Assembly (NCBI RefSeq): GCF_001580535.1
Contig: NZ_LHZA01000149.1
Span: 1 to 64,000 of the forward strand
DNA from: Acetobacter cerevisiae
GTDB lineage: Bacteria > Pseudomonadota > Alphaproteobacteria > Acetobacterales > Acetobacteraceae
Direction: 5' to 3'
Length of the DNA: 64,000 nt
Positions 1 through 9,676 of the stretch are shown here, one piece after another. The position numbers and the translations under genes are program-made. The notes under the pieces are model-generated. The model had not been told where the DNA came from and made no database searches. It was given only the letters and a program-made list of their open reading frames with translations. Positions within the stretch are counted from its first letter, which is position 1; every line of letters begins with the position of its first letter.

Positions 1-1893
1 CCGGCACAAAACCGTTACAAGTCCAAGGCGGTGAATACGTTCCTGATCAAGTTTGTCGTGGCTCTGAGTGTTGTTCTTCTGGTGGCCTTTGTCAGTCTGG
101 GTTGGAAAGCCGGGATTATTGTGGCCTGCTCCGTGCCGCTGACCTTGTCCGGCGTCAGCCTCTACATGGGTATGGAGCACATCGGGCTGGACCGTATCTC
201 GCTTGGCGCACTCATCCTCTCGCTCGGGCTACTGGTGGACGATGCCATTATCAGTATCGAAGCCATGGTTGTGCAGCTGGAACTGGGGCGTAGCCGGGAA
301 GAAGCGGCATCCTTCGCATGGAGCCATACGGCCTTTCCGATGCTGACAGGCACAGTGCTGACGGTCATCAGCTTTCTGCCGGTGGGCCTGGCTCAGTCGA
401 CAACAGGTGAATATGCCGGGGAGATTTTCTGGGTGAGTGGCGCGGCGCTGCTCTTCAGCTGGATTGTCGCGGTGGTTTTCATCCCTTTTCTGGGTGTTCA
501 TCTTCTCCCTGAGTCCAAAAAGCATAGGTCGGTCTCTTATGAGCATGGGGTGACGACACTCCTGCGCCTTATTCTGGGAACGAGCCTGCGTTACAAGAAA
601 ACCGTGGCAGGCGGGACTGTGCTTTTACTGGTCTTGTCATGTGGTGGTTTCCTGTTTGTTGACCAGCAGTTTTTCCCTCAGTCAGATCGCCCGGAAGTGA
701 TTGTGGACGTTGCCATGCCACCGGGGACGGGTCTGGGGGAAACCAACAAGGCGGTGCGCATTCTGGAAAAGCGTCTTATGGGGAGCCCTGCGCTGCGGCA
801 TATGGAAGCGCATATTGGTGATGGCGCCCCGCGCTTTTATCTTCCCTATGCCCCTGCCACGCCGAGCGCTGCGCACGCCACACTTCTTCTGGTCGCACAG
901 GACCTGACAGCGCGAGAAGACCTTATTCACCAGATTGAAGGGCTGTCTCTTCCCGTCGGCGTGCATCTGCATGTCCAGCGTTTGTCGCTGGGGCCAACGG
1001 CGGACTTCCCGGTGCAATATCGCATTGTAGGACCGGACCCGGAGACGTTGCGTTCACTTGCTCAGGAGGTTGATGCCATTTTGCGGGATACCGAGGGGGC
1101 CGTTTCCGTGCAGGCAGACTGGGGAAACCGGACACCTAGCCTGACTTTGGATGCTGATGCTGAGAAACTGGCATATTTTGAAACAGATCGCGTCAGCGTC
1201 GCCGCACAGCTACAGGCTGCTATTTCCGGAGAAGTTGCCGGCGATATTCCCGATGGTCACCATCATATTCCGGTCCTTGTGCGCGCCTCCCGTGCTGTGC
1301 GCGCTGATCCGGGAGTGTGGAGGAACCTTCCCATCGTAACGGGAGCCGCCGTCGTGCCGCTCAGTCAGCTTGGAACTCTAAGGGTGACGAACGATTTTCC
1401 CATTCTCTGGCAGAGAAAGGGCGAACTCTGCATGACCGTGCAGTCAGGTGTCGCCACCGGCATCCAGCCCGCGACAGTGGTGGAACGTGCAACCCCAGCG
1501 ATAGAAGCTCTGCGGAAGAGACTGCCGGCAGGCTACAGACTTGAAACGGGGGGAGACGTCGAGCTTTCCTCTACGGCCGATAATGCGATTTTCGCGTTTC
1601 TTCCGCTGACTGGAGGGCTGATGCTGCTGGTTTTGATGATCCAGTTGCAAAGCTTCAGCCGTTCTCTGCTTGTGCTGTTTTCGGCGCCCCTTGGCCTGAT
1701 TGGGATGGTGTCTGGGTTGCTGATGACCGGTGCTCCATTTGGCTTTGTGGCGTTGCTGGGTCTGATTGCGCTGGCTGGCATGATCATGCGTAATACGATC
1801 CTGCTGGTTGACCAGATCCAGTTCAATCACAGCAACAGCGTGTCACTCCACGATGCCATTATTGATGCGACTTTAGGGCCTGTTAGGGCTTGA
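1..1893 (+). pseudogene. RND efflux pump permease, 5' part, cut off at left edge and interrupted by an IS element
   Basis: This is the inner-membrane proton-driven pump subunit of a tripartite RND exporter (AcrB/HAE1-like). The open frame runs in from beyond the left edge, since codons from base 1 are in frame. The visible part starts just before TM2-TM6. It includes the TM4 segment GLLVDDAIISIE with the paired Asp residues of the proton relay, a hydrophobic block around residues 120-160, the large second periplasmic loop, and TM8-TM10. Homology stops at base 1875, where the IS begins; the frame then ends at a stop inside the IS terminal repeat. The last roughly 70 codons lie beyond the IS at 2722-2931. 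A protein lacking its last two membrane helices is probably inactive. The pump substrate cannot be told from this fragment. Confidence 0.9.
1876..1893. repeat. IS left terminal inverted repeat
   Basis: The sequence GGGCCTGTTAGGGCTTGA is the mirror of the right end, with 16 of 18 positions identical. It supplies the premature stop codon of the interrupted RND gene. Confidence 0.9.
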
Positions 1894-2680
1894 TCCAGTC
1901 TGCTGCGGCAGCGATGTGGATGACCGCGAGGAACGACGTTGCTGTTTTTTCATATCTGGTTGCGACAGCGCGCCACTCCTTGAGGCGAGCCCAGAGGTTC
2001 TCAACGAGATGCCGACACCGATAGGCCCATTTGGGGCAGGCGACCGGGCCATCGCGTCGTTTCGCGGGAATGGCTGGCCGTGCTCCCATGTCCCATATCC
2101 GTTCACGCATGGCGTTCGACGCGTAGCCCTTGTCCGCTACTACCCACAGGGGAGTGGCGGGAAGGCTGTCGAGCATGGCTGGTGCCAGAGGCAGTTCATG
2201 AGCCTGTCCAGGGGCCAGCGCAAAACCGAAGGCTTTTCCATGTCCATCAGCGATCACGCAGACTTTTGTGCCATAGCCGCCGCGAGAGCGGCCAAGTGCT
2301 TCACGATGGTCTCGCTCTTCAAAAGAGGCCCCTTTTTTTGGGGCTCCCGCCGCCTTGTGGTGAGCCCTGATGTTCGTGCCATCCAGAAAAGTCATTCCGA
2401 ATGCCACTCCCTGTTGTTCCTGAACCAGTGCGAGCAGCCGCTCCCATACGCCGAGCTTCGCCCAGCGGATGAAAAGCTGCGCAGCCCGCCACCACGGACC
2501 CAGTTCAGCGGGGATACTCCGCCATTTCGCGCCATTCTCATGACGCCAGAAAATCGCTGCTATCGTCCGCCGCAGATCATGTGGCGGCGTCTTGCCCCTC
2601 GGGCGAACCTCCTCAATCAGAGGTTCCCAGATCGCCCATGTCTCGTCCGTAAAGGTGCCTGTTCTGTCTCCTTCTTCCAT
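1883..2680 (-). CDS. IS5-family transposase (DDE)
   Basis: This 265-residue transposase catalyses cut-and-paste movement of the surrounding IS. The N-terminal third resembles the helical IS5 DNA-binding region (DUF4096-like: W-x2-L-x-P, R-R-x-I-x-A-I-F-W, G-x-K-W-R-x-I-P). The DDE catalytic core is visible: first Asp in TFLDGTNIRAH, second Asp in VVADKGYAS, and Glu in the VENLWARLKEWRAVATRYEK block. The gene is full length with no frameshift. The start lies just inside the right terminal repeat. It is transcribed opposite to the interrupted pump gene. Confidence 0.93.
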   Translation of the reverse strand: MEEGDRTGTFTDETWAIWEPLIEEVRPRGKTPPHDLRRTIAAIFWRHENGAKWRSIPAELGPWWRAAQLFIRWAKLGVWERLLALVQEQQGVAFGMTFLDGTNIRAHHKAAGAPKKGASFEERDHREALGRSRGGYGTKVCVIADGHGKAFGFALAPGQAHELPLAPAMLDSLPATPLWVVADKGYASNAMRERIWDMGARPAIPAKRRDGPVACPKWAYRCRHLVENLWARLKEWRAVATRYEKTATSFLAVIHIAAAADWIKP

Positions 2681-2701
2681 CCCTACAATATGGGAAGAAA
2701 T

Positions 2702-2719
2702 TCAAGATCTAACAGGCCC
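2702..2719. repeat. IS right terminal inverted repeat
   Basis: The reverse complement is GGGCCTGTTAGATCTTGA, which pairs with the left end at 1876-1893. The TA copy follows immediately at 2720-2721. Confidence 0.9.
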
Positions 2720-2721
2720 TA

Positions 2722-2931
2722 ACGCGTGCACGCCCAGTCTGCCTGACGGCTGTAGCTGCTGTTCTGGCTTTTATTCCCCTCAGCTTCAATGTGTTTTGGG
2801 GGCCAATGGCCATTGTCATGATTGGCGGTCTTGTTGGCGGAACGGTGCTGACATTGATTGCTGTGCCGGCATTTTATGCTGTGTTGTTTGACCGTAACGT
2901 GTCGGCTCAGGACGTATCCGCTCATGTCTGA
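2722..2931 (+). pseudogene. RND efflux pump permease, 3' remnant after the IS
   Basis: These 69 codons plus stop continue the pump reading frame from 1875 once the IS and one TA copy are removed. The peptide begins TRARPVCLTAVAAVLAFIPL and contains the last two membrane helices of an RND permease, including the GGLVGGTVLTLIAVPAFY segment typical of TM12. It has no start codon or ribosome site of its own. Its stop overlaps the start of the outer-membrane channel gene by 8 bp, so the two were translationally coupled before the insertion. Confidence 0.9.
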
Positions 2932-4375
2932 AAAGCGCTTTCCTTCTTGCAGAATAGGCATGTTCCTGTTTCCAGCGTTGTTCGCGGTGGCAGGGTGCGC
3001 CATGGGGCCAGATTTCGTGCAGCCTAAACCGGTGCTACCGGACCACTGGCAAAATGCAGTGAACAATGCGGCTTCTCAACCTTCCTCTGCGCCGTGGTGG
3101 GGGATTTTTAACGATCCCGTGCTGGATAGCCTCATGCGTCGTGCGGAAAACGGCAATCTTGATATGGCGCTGGCGCGTGAGCGGATCAGGACTGCCAGAA
3201 TACAACGCCGCGCTGCCTCGGCTGAAAGCCTGCCGTCACTAAATGGGCAGGCATCCTATACACATGAGCGCCTTGGAACAGCGGGGGTAGGGCAGGTTTT
3301 GCAGCCTCTTTTGGGGCTTTCTCCGGAAGCAGGGTTACACGAACCGGAGGGCGTTTCCTATACGAATTATAGTATTGGCGCGGTTGCGTCATGGGAACTT
3401 GACCTTTGGGGGCGGCAGCGCCGCTTGCGGGAAGCAGCAAAGGCGGAATACTCTGCTGTGCAGGCCGATATGGACGCCATGCATCTCTCGACACAGGCAG
3501 AACTGGCAAGGACCTATTTCCAATGGCTATGGGTTTCTGATCGTCTGAACAGAGCAGACAAAGCGGTGGACCGTGCGAAGCAGCTCCTCACTATAGCGGA
3601 GGCGGTTCGCGCACGGGGACTTCTTGCGAGTGTCGATCTGGAAAAACAGCAAAATTTCTACCAGACGGCTCTCGGTGAAAAAGAGGCTCTTGCCGCGCAA
3701 CAGGCTTCCCTCCATCGGGCTCTGGCCGTGCTTGCCGCAGGGCGGCCGGATGCGGAAATACCCGAACTGGCAAAGTCCGCAAGCCTTCTTGATATGAAAA
3801 TTCCAGAAGTTTCTGCTGGAATTCCTTCCGATATGGCCAGAAAACGTCCGGATATTCGGGCGGCAGAGGCCCGCCTTCATGCCGCCACGGCAACGATTGG
3901 CATGGCACAGGCCGATTTCTACCCGCAGATTACCCTGACGGGGCAGATCAGCCTTGATGCCCTGACTGTTGCCGAACTGGGGTGGAATGCACGCAATACA
4001 TCTTTTGGTCCCACGCTTTCACTCCCGATTTTTAATGGCGGGCGGCTGTCTCGCCAGCTTGAACTCCGCCATTCCGAGCAGCGGAGTGCGGGTATATTTT
4101 ATCAGAGCGTTGTTCTGAATGCGTGGGTCGAAATTGAAAATCTCTTATCCCGCGAGAACGTGTTTAGATCACAGTATAAGAGACAGCGTTCCCTACTTGA
4201 TAGTGAAAAAACACGTATTGCCGTTCTTCAGAAACGCTATCAGCATGGTGATATTTCACAAGAAGATCTGCTGACGGCCTCTTTTCCTGAAAGTGATAGT
4301 GCAGAAAATCTGGCTCGGACACATGCCGAGCTTTTGACCAATCTGGTTGATCTCAAAACAGCAGTGGGGAATTAA
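2924..4375 (+). CDS. Outer-membrane efflux channel lipoprotein (NodT/OprM family)
   Basis: This is the outer-membrane TolC-like channel that partners the RND pump. From the ATG at 2924 it has 483 residues. The signal peptide ends in the lipobox AVAGC, so the protein should be lipid-anchored. It is followed by GPDFVQPKPVLPDHW, the usual OprM/NodT mature start. Two outer-membrane efflux repeats follow, with the conserved W-E-L-D-L-W-G-R segment and the RPDIRAAEARLHAATA segment of the second repeat. A longer frame opens 66 bases upstream but would bury the signal peptide, so ATG 2924 is preferred; it overlaps the pump stop by 8 bp. The upstream IS probably reduces its expression by polarity unless a promoter near the IS end compensates. 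Confidence 0.93.
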   Translation: MSEKRFPSCRIGMFLFPALFAVAGCAMGPDFVQPKPVLPDHWQNAVNNAASQPSSAPWWGIFNDPVLDSLMRRAENGNLDMALARERIRTARIQRRAASAESLPSLNGQASYTHERLGTAGVGQVLQPLLGLSPEAGLHEPEGVSYTNYSIGAVASWELDLWGRQRRLREAAKAEYSAVQADMDAMHLSTQAELARTYFQWLWVSDRLNRADKAVDRAKQLLTIAEAVRARGLLASVDLEKQQNFYQTALGEKEALAAQQASLHRALAVLAAGRPDAEIPELAKSASLLDMKIPEVSAGIPSDMARKRPDIRAAEARLHAATATIGMAQADFYPQITLTGQISLDALTVAELGWNARNTSFGPTLSLPIFNGGRLSRQLELRHSEQRSAGIFYQSVVLNAWVEIENLLSRENVFRSQYKRQRSLLDSEKTRIAVLQKRYQHGDISQEDLLTASFPESDSAENLARTHAELLTNLVDLKTAVGN

Positions 4376-4481
4376 GGGCCGTTAACAAAGGCGCTGTAGG
4401 GGGAGGGGCACCGGCACCGGCTGCCCACCCTTCTCTGGCGGTCAGCCGGTATTCGTTATCGCGCTGGTGTTGCTTCGCACG

Positions 4482-6941
4482 TTAGAAATTAAAGGACCCA
4501 CGCACATAGTAGTAACCGCCCATAAATCCGGACGGAGAATATGTAGCGTATCGGTAAGAGCCTGTTGGGGCAGCAGCCGAGCGGCTTACCTGTGTAGGGT
4601 ATTTGTTAAACAGGTTGTTGGCGCCGACAGAAACATGCGCACGCTCTGTAATGCCGACATCCAGATTGATATCCGTATTCCATTGCGGGCGAACCTTGGT
4701 CCAGGTGGATGAGGGCTGAGACGGGCTGACAATAAATGTCACACTGCCATAACGCTGCTCCTGAATGCTCAGCGTATAACGGCCCTTGTGCCAGACCAGA
4801 GACAGTGTTTCCCGGTTCTTGGGAGAGGTATGCAGAAGATCGTTCTGGGAGAATTTATTGTAATAATCCTGTCCGTAAGCAGCCAGAATTTCCGGCGTCT
4901 TGCGATAACGGGAAATCTGCGTATCAGCGATATTAACATTAACACCGAACTGCAAGCTGTGGCCCTGCGGCAAATTCAGCAGATAAGTTGCGTTGACATC
5001 CCCGCCATTGGTCACGGTGTCAACGGGATTGGTGTAATATTGCACATACCGAACGCCAGAGATGCCAGCGCTTTCCAGCAGTCCTTCAATAGACGCACCA
5101 CCAAAGTTGGACGTGCTTTCCAGGCGGTCATTAATACCAATGCGGTAAAGATTGGCTGTAATATGGAAGTTATCAACCGGGGTTGCGTCTATCCCTACAC
5201 TGTAACTGCGTGAATATTCGCCCTTGCGGCCTTCTGCACCCAATAGGCGGGCAATCTGACTGGTAGAAGAGGCGTAGGCAGACTGATACCCCGGCGTGGA
5301 GAAAATAGTGCTGTAATACAGTCCCGCGAGGGTCGGTGGTCGATATCCGGTATTGATGTTGGCGCGGATGGCCCAGCGTTTGTTAAAATTGTAGCGTGTG
5401 CCGATAGACCCGGTAAACGCCGTGATCGTATCCGAATAGTTTGTGGCATGGCCACCGAGCGTCCATTCCCATTTTTTGGTGGCCCATAAATCAAGATTGA
5501 TGTGACCATCAAAAATATCACGGTAATGGTTGCCGGCAGCGGAAGGCGGAGTGCCAGAATAGGCTGACGCACCGGGAGCCGCAGCCTGTCCTGCATCAGG
5601 GCCGTCGAGAATGGCAACGCCGCCATCACCCCAGGATTGTGTATCGCCCTGCGTCATCTGGAAGGTATCGTGCCGGTATTCTCCCCCCAGTTCCACACCC
5701 AGCGGTTTTGCCAGAAGGGCGGAGGGGATATCGCGGGACATTTTGAAACCTGCGGTCAGGTCAGACGCAATATTGGTGCCATTATAGAATTTCGTCTGAC
5801 TGTTCAGGCCGTAAGTGGGGCTGATGGTATCATACGCGCCATAGCGAAGCTGGTCGCGCCCATACAGCACATAAGCATCCCAGTTCCAGCCATAGAAATC
5901 CCGGCCACGAATACCACCGTTGACTTGAAAGTCGTTTTCTTCCGTTGTCAGATGCGGGGAAAATCCGTTGGGAAAAATTGCCCGGACATTTGCATCATTA
6001 TTGGCTGTGCGGAAAAAGCCGGGAGCATCAACATCCCGGTGACTATAGGTGGTGGTGGTGTAGAGCGAAATTTTATCTGTCAGCGGCAGAGAGCCGTTTG
6101 CGCTGAAAAGTTCGGACAGCGAACGGCTGATACCCTGAATACGGTTAACGTCATTCCCGATTTTCTGTTCTCGCGGATCCAGAGAGCCATCGGGCAGGCT
6201 GAAATACTTCTGAGTCGTATTTAACCCGGAACGATTAGTGGGCTGCTGATGGGTTATTTGCGTCGCAAGGTCTAGAAAGCCCCCGTGGTGGCCAAGCGCA
6301 AAATTATAATCCCCGTAGCCGTCAATGCCGACGCCATCGCCAGCATAGTACCCACTATCCTGCAGGTTGATAGAACCTTTACCCGGCGTGGATTTCAAAA
6401 CGATATTGACCGCTCCACCAATGGCTTCCTGCCCATACAGGGCTGTTGCGCCATCCATGATAATTTCAACATGGTCGATCGCACTGATGGGAATCAGGCT
6501 GATATCTGTGGGCTGAGAGCCCGTGGCAGGTCCAGTATTGAAATTGAAATTTGCTCCCAGATGCCGCCGTTTACCATTCACCAGCACAAGGGTTTCATCC
6601 GGCCCCAGATTTCGCAGGATCATCAGTCGGGCCACGTTGTTTGAACCAATGCCGCCTGCCGGGGGGGAGTTAATGGCAGGGGCCATCTGCGCCAGCGCGG
6701 CAATAACATTGGTCTGCCCGGTAGCCATGAGTTCCTTGGCAGTCACAACGTCCACATGCGTGGTGCTATGTCGCCGCGTGTTGTTGGAAAGTGCGCCAAT
6801 ACCGGTTGTTACAGCGCCGGAGACCAGAACGGATTCCGGCTCAGCAACCTGTGTTTTTGTTGTGGTGCTGGTCGCTGCGTAAGCTGATCCCGCCAGATCC
6901 AGACTGGCAATAACACCAAGAGCAAGGTTTTTCTTCATCAT
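4482..6941 (-). CDS. TonB-dependent outer-membrane receptor
   Basis: This 819-residue beta-barrel receptor takes a ligand into the periplasm using TonB energy. It has an N-terminal signal peptide ending near A-Y-A-A. A plug domain spans roughly residues 55-185 (VDVVTAKELMATGQ, ETLVLVNGKRRH, DHVEIIMDGATALYGQEAIGG), then a long barrel ends in the terminal aromatic residue of SFNF. No N-terminal signalling (STN) domain is present, so it is not a transducer. It lies 149 bp downstream of an MHS transporter and a CMD protein on the same strand, which suggests shared uptake of one compound. The 149-bp gap is very AT-rich and could hold its own promoter. The ligand is unknown. Confidence 0.93.
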   Translation of the reverse strand: MMKKNLALGVIASLDLAGSAYAATSTTTKTQVAEPESVLVSGAVTTGIGALSNNTRRHSTTHVDVVTAKELMATGQTNVIAALAQMAPAINSPPAGGIGSNNVARLMILRNLGPDETLVLVNGKRRHLGANFNFNTGPATGSQPTDISLIPISAIDHVEIIMDGATALYGQEAIGGAVNIVLKSTPGKGSINLQDSGYYAGDGVGIDGYGDYNFALGHHGGFLDLATQITHQQPTNRSGLNTTQKYFSLPDGSLDPREQKIGNDVNRIQGISRSLSELFSANGSLPLTDKISLYTTTTYSHRDVDAPGFFRTANNDANVRAIFPNGFSPHLTTEENDFQVNGGIRGRDFYGWNWDAYVLYGRDQLRYGAYDTISPTYGLNSQTKFYNGTNIASDLTAGFKMSRDIPSALLAKPLGVELGGEYRHDTFQMTQGDTQSWGDGGVAILDGPDAGQAAAPGASAYSGTPPSAAGNHYRDIFDGHINLDLWATKKWEWTLGGHATNYSDTITAFTGSIGTRYNFNKRWAIRANINTGYRPPTLAGLYYSTIFSTPGYQSAYASSTSQIARLLGAEGRKGEYSRSYSVGIDATPVDNFHITANLYRIGINDRLESTSNFGGASIEGLLESAGISGVRYVQYYTNPVDTVTNGGDVNATYLLNLPQGHSLQFGVNVNIADTQISRYRKTPEILAAYGQDYYNKFSQNDLLHTSPKNRETLSLVWHKGRYTLSIQEQRYGSVTFIVSPSQPSSTWTKVRPQWNTDINLDVGITERAHVSVGANNLFNKYPTQVSRSAAAPTGSYRYATYSPSGFMGGYYYVRGSFNF

Positions 6942-7090
6942 GTGCCATACCAGAAAAAGGGGTGAATCGAATAATTTCTGATTATATGGAATGATTTCAA
7001 AACGACAAACAAAAACTCATTAAATTTAGTAAAATAATTATACAACTAAAATATACAGTGAAATATAAAAGGATAGGAAATCTCTTTCTA

Positions 7091-8383
7091 TCAACTTACT
7101 CTTTCAGGAAATTTCTCGGAAATTGAGCTAAAAAGCAGGTAGGTTGCAGCAATCAGACCGATGGCAACGCCACACATGACAAAGATAGCAGGAGCCATGG
7201 CTTTTCCGCTGATACTGATAAGCCATGTTACGATCAGCTGAGAAAAACCGCCGACTACCAAAACCACCATGTTATTCACAATGGCAAGCATGGTGGTGCG
7301 GGACGCAGGAGAGAGAATCTGCGTGATGAGTGTGCAGTAAGATCCGAGAAACATCCCGCTGACAAAAGAAAGACTGACCTGCATGATAATCAGGCGGGTA
7401 ATGGAAGGGGCGGCCACGAGCCATGCGTAAAGAGGCCAGAGGATAGCAAGGTAGGTCGCAAGGCTTACGAAAATAATGAGCTTCTTGTTTAGAAAATCAG
7501 AAAGATATCCGCTGAAAGGAACCACAAGGAGCATGGACGCAGCAGCTGACATCTGCACAAGGTAAGAGCCGGTGAGGGAGAGATGCAGAATTTTTGTCGC
7601 GTATGTCACGACATATCCGTAAATAATGTAGAAAGAGACCGTGCTGGCAGTAACCAGTCCCATCCCTGTCAGAATTTCACGCCATTGCGTTGTCAGGCTT
7701 TTCATCATGCCTGGGGATTGTGCAGATTTATGTTTGCCCGCAGCGGTGCCTGACATTTTAAGGCGAACTGTCAGGATGAGGGGAATGATGAAGAGGCCAA
7801 AAGCAAATGGAAGCCGCCAGGCCCAGGCATGCACCTGTTCCGGCGTGCACCATGTTGTCATCAGATAACCAACGCTGCCGCCGAGAACCTGCGCAATAAT
7901 CTGGCCCGTAATCTGCCAGGATCCGAAAAAACCTTTACGGCCAGCAGGCGCCATTTCCACCAGAAAGGTCGTGGACGTTGCAAACTCTCCGCCAACGGAA
8001 AATCCCTGCAACAGTCTGGCGACGGCAATCATGATCGCGCCTGTTATCCCGGCCTGTTCATAAGTGGGGGCGCAGGTGATAAGGGCTACGGCAACGGCCA
8101 TTAAGCCCATGCCGAGTGTCATGGCTTCCTGCCTGCTGCGGCGGTCTGCATATAACCCAAGGCAAATGCCGCCTAGCGGACGGGTGAAAAAGCCCACGCC
8201 AAACAGGGCCGTAGACATAAGAATAGCTGAGACGCTTCCGGCAGACTTTGGAAAGAACAGTGTGCTGATAATAGGGATCATGTACGAAAAAATGGTAAAA
8301 TCGTACCATTCCAGCGCATTGCCGCCGATTGATCCGATAATGGCACCCCAGCGTGTTCGGGCTGTATGCGGTCTGTCCGTCAT
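7091..8383 (-). CDS. MFS transporter, metabolite:H+ symporter (MHS) type
   Basis: A 430-residue inner-membrane symporter with about 12 hydrophobic helices. Family marks are WGAIIGSIGGNALEWYDF in the first helix region, FFTRPLGGICLGLYADR after TM2 and GFSVGGEFATSTTFLVEMAP near TM5, as in the ShiA/ProP/KgtP group that carries organic acids and zwitterions. The frame is open further upstream; ATG 8383 gives the usual short N-terminus, and ATG 8422 is an alternative. It starts about 40 bp after the CMD gene and precedes the TonB receptor, so the three form a likely operon. The substrate is unknown, but the neighbours suggest it is then oxidised in the cytoplasm. Confidence 0.9.
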   Translation of the reverse strand: MTDRPHTARTRWGAIIGSIGGNALEWYDFTIFSYMIPIISTLFFPKSAGSVSAILMSTALFGVGFFTRPLGGICLGLYADRRSRQEAMTLGMGLMAVAVALITCAPTYEQAGITGAIMIAVARLLQGFSVGGEFATSTTFLVEMAPAGRKGFFGSWQITGQIIAQVLGGSVGYLMTTWCTPEQVHAWAWRLPFAFGLFIIPLILTVRLKMSGTAAGKHKSAQSPGMMKSLTTQWREILTGMGLVTASTVSFYIIYGYVVTYATKILHLSLTGSYLVQMSAAASMLLVVPFSGYLSDFLNKKLIIFVSLATYLAILWPLYAWLVAAPSITRLIIMQVSLSFVSGMFLGSYCTLITQILSPASRTTMLAIVNNMVVLVVGGFSQLIVTWLISISGKAMAPAIFVMCGVAIGLIAATYLLFSSISEKFPERVS

Positions 8384-8424
8384 GTCGGTGTCTTTCAAAA
8401 ACGCCGTTGAGGCAAATGCCATTC

Positions 8425-9546
8425 TCAGGGGGCTAAGATGGAGTGGCCCAGCGTATGCATCAGGCGATTGGCCCAGCCAAAAATGCCGACGGCGCAAATC
8501 AGATCAAAAATTTCCAGATCAGATAGACCGTGGTCTCTTAGAAAGGCGACATCAGAGCACGCAAATGTTCCGGGGGATCGGGTCAGTTTGACAGAAAAAT
8601 CAAAAATCGGCTGCCAGTATTCATCATTTAGGCAGGCCTCCGGGCCTTCTGCAAAAATGATTTCCACCAGTTCCGGTCTTTTTGTCAGCTGGATAAAGCG
8701 CCGGGCATGAACAGAGGCGCAATACAGGCAGTGATTGATGAGAGAGCAGCCCAGCGCACCCATTTCACGGCCTGCGCGAGAAAGGCCATCCCGCCCGTAC
8801 ATAATGGCGTTGAACAAGGGAGAGCGCACGGCAAGGCTTTCCGGGTCATGTGCCAAAGTCAGTACATAATCCGAAATTTTTGTATTAGAGGGCGTGATTT
8901 TCATTGCGGCCCGCTGTTCTTCGGTTGCGTCTTCCAGTCGCACGGGCTGAAGGTAGGGGACCCATTCCAGTGGTTCGGCTGTAAAGCCGACGCTCTCCGA
9001 ACCGATAACTGCTTCAGGTTCAGCCGTCTGTGCAGGGGGCAATGTGCCTGCCATGGCCTGCATACCAAGCGTGATGCGAGCCAGATAGCAAACGCAAGCA
9101 ATCAATTCAGCCAGATGTACTATTTCCGCATCCGTCAGTCCGGCATTTCGGAGGCTCAGAATATCGGCGCGGGTTGCGTCTTTTGGGCGCAGCGTGACGA
9201 GGTCTGCATACTGGGTAAGGGCTGCCAGAAATACATCCTGCTCTGAAGCGGCTTCTTCATGCGCCAGCGCAGTCAGGGCAGGGGGCGGCGCAAGCGTTTC
9301 CAACGCTTCTAGGTAAACAGAGGCCAGTGTGGGTGCGCAAGACTGGCGTGCCATACGGGCGGCCAGAGCCGTGCGGATGCTGTGTGTGAGGCGACCCGGC
9401 TTCTGCGGAGAAACGACAGTAGCGTTCGCCTGTGCGCTCATGCTCAGAATATCAGAGCGCATCCTTACGACGTCGGCCAGCTCATTTCTTTGAGCCCCGG
9501 TGCGCGCAGATGCCGCAATGGCAGACAGGAATGACGAGATATGCAT
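8425..9546 (-). CDS. CMD/peroxidase-related protein (AhpD-like, two-domain)
   Basis: A 373-residue cytoplasmic protein made of two AhpD-like halves. The C-terminal half has the CxxC redox motif in HCLYCASVHARRF and resembles the 'uncharacterised peroxidase-related enzyme' family. The N-terminal half resembles the Avi_7170-type CMD-domain family and has no CxxC at the matching site. Such proteins are usually thiol-dependent peroxidases or carboxymuconolactone-decarboxylase relatives. The gene opens a minus-strand group with the MHS transporter and TonB receptor and is divergent from the LysR regulator. The start is uncertain: ATG 9546 gives the longest form, but ATG 9462 or 9441 are also possible. 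The exact reaction is not known. Confidence 0.8.
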   Translation of the reverse strand: MHISSFLSAIAASARTGAQRNELADVVRMRSDILSMSAQANATVVSPQKPGRLTHSIRTALAARMARQSCAPTLASVYLEALETLAPPPALTALAHEEAASEQDVFLAALTQYADLVTLRPKDATRADILSLRNAGLTDAEIVHLAELIACVCYLARITLGMQAMAGTLPPAQTAEPEAVIGSESVGFTAEPLEWVPYLQPVRLEDATEEQRAAMKITPSNTKISDYVLTLAHDPESLAVRSPLFNAIMYGRDGLSRAGREMGALGCSLINHCLYCASVHARRFIQLTKRPELVEIIFAEGPEACLNDEYWQPIFDFSVKLTRSPGTFACSDVAFLRDHGLSDLEIFDLICAVGIFGWANRLMHTLGHSILAP

Positions 9547-9603
9547 GCAGAAGCGGGTCCATAATCGTTTCTATTCCGCACGATATTGATCCTGATTGCG
9601 CAT

Positions 9604-9644
9604 AGCAAGAAGATTATCATTCATTTTCCAAATTCTTTCTTGCT
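9604..9644. promoter_or_regulatory. Inverted repeat in the CMD-lysR divergent promoter region
   Basis: A perfect 8-bp inverted repeat, AGCAAGAA (9604-9611) and TTCTTGCT (9637-9644), with 25 bases between. It lies between the divergent CMD gene and lysR, where a LysR-type regulator normally binds. The link to this LysR protein is inference from position. Confidence 0.35.
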
Positions 9645-9676
9645 GGCCGTTCGCTGCGCGCATACAGTCCTGAGTC

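Larger units (their letters stand above)
1876..2719. mobile_element. IS5-family insertion sequence, 844 bp, complete
   Basis: Both ends carry matching 18-bp terminal inverted repeats that begin GGGCCTGTTAG and differ at two positions. A TA dinucleotide flanks each end (1874-1875 and 2720-2721), consistent with a 2-bp target duplication. Removing the IS and one TA rejoins the RND reading frame exactly, reading D-A-T-L-T-R-A-R-P across the junction. The single transposase gene is intact and fills nearly the whole element. The size, the TA target and the one-ORF organisation fit the smaller IS5 subgroups such as IS427-like elements. The clean ends and restorable target suggest a recent insertion. 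Confidence 0.93.

Noticed and set aside
1916..2722. A 268-codon plus-strand frame opposite the IS transposase
   Set aside because: The minus strand encodes a clear DDE transposase; the plus-strand frame lacks motifs.
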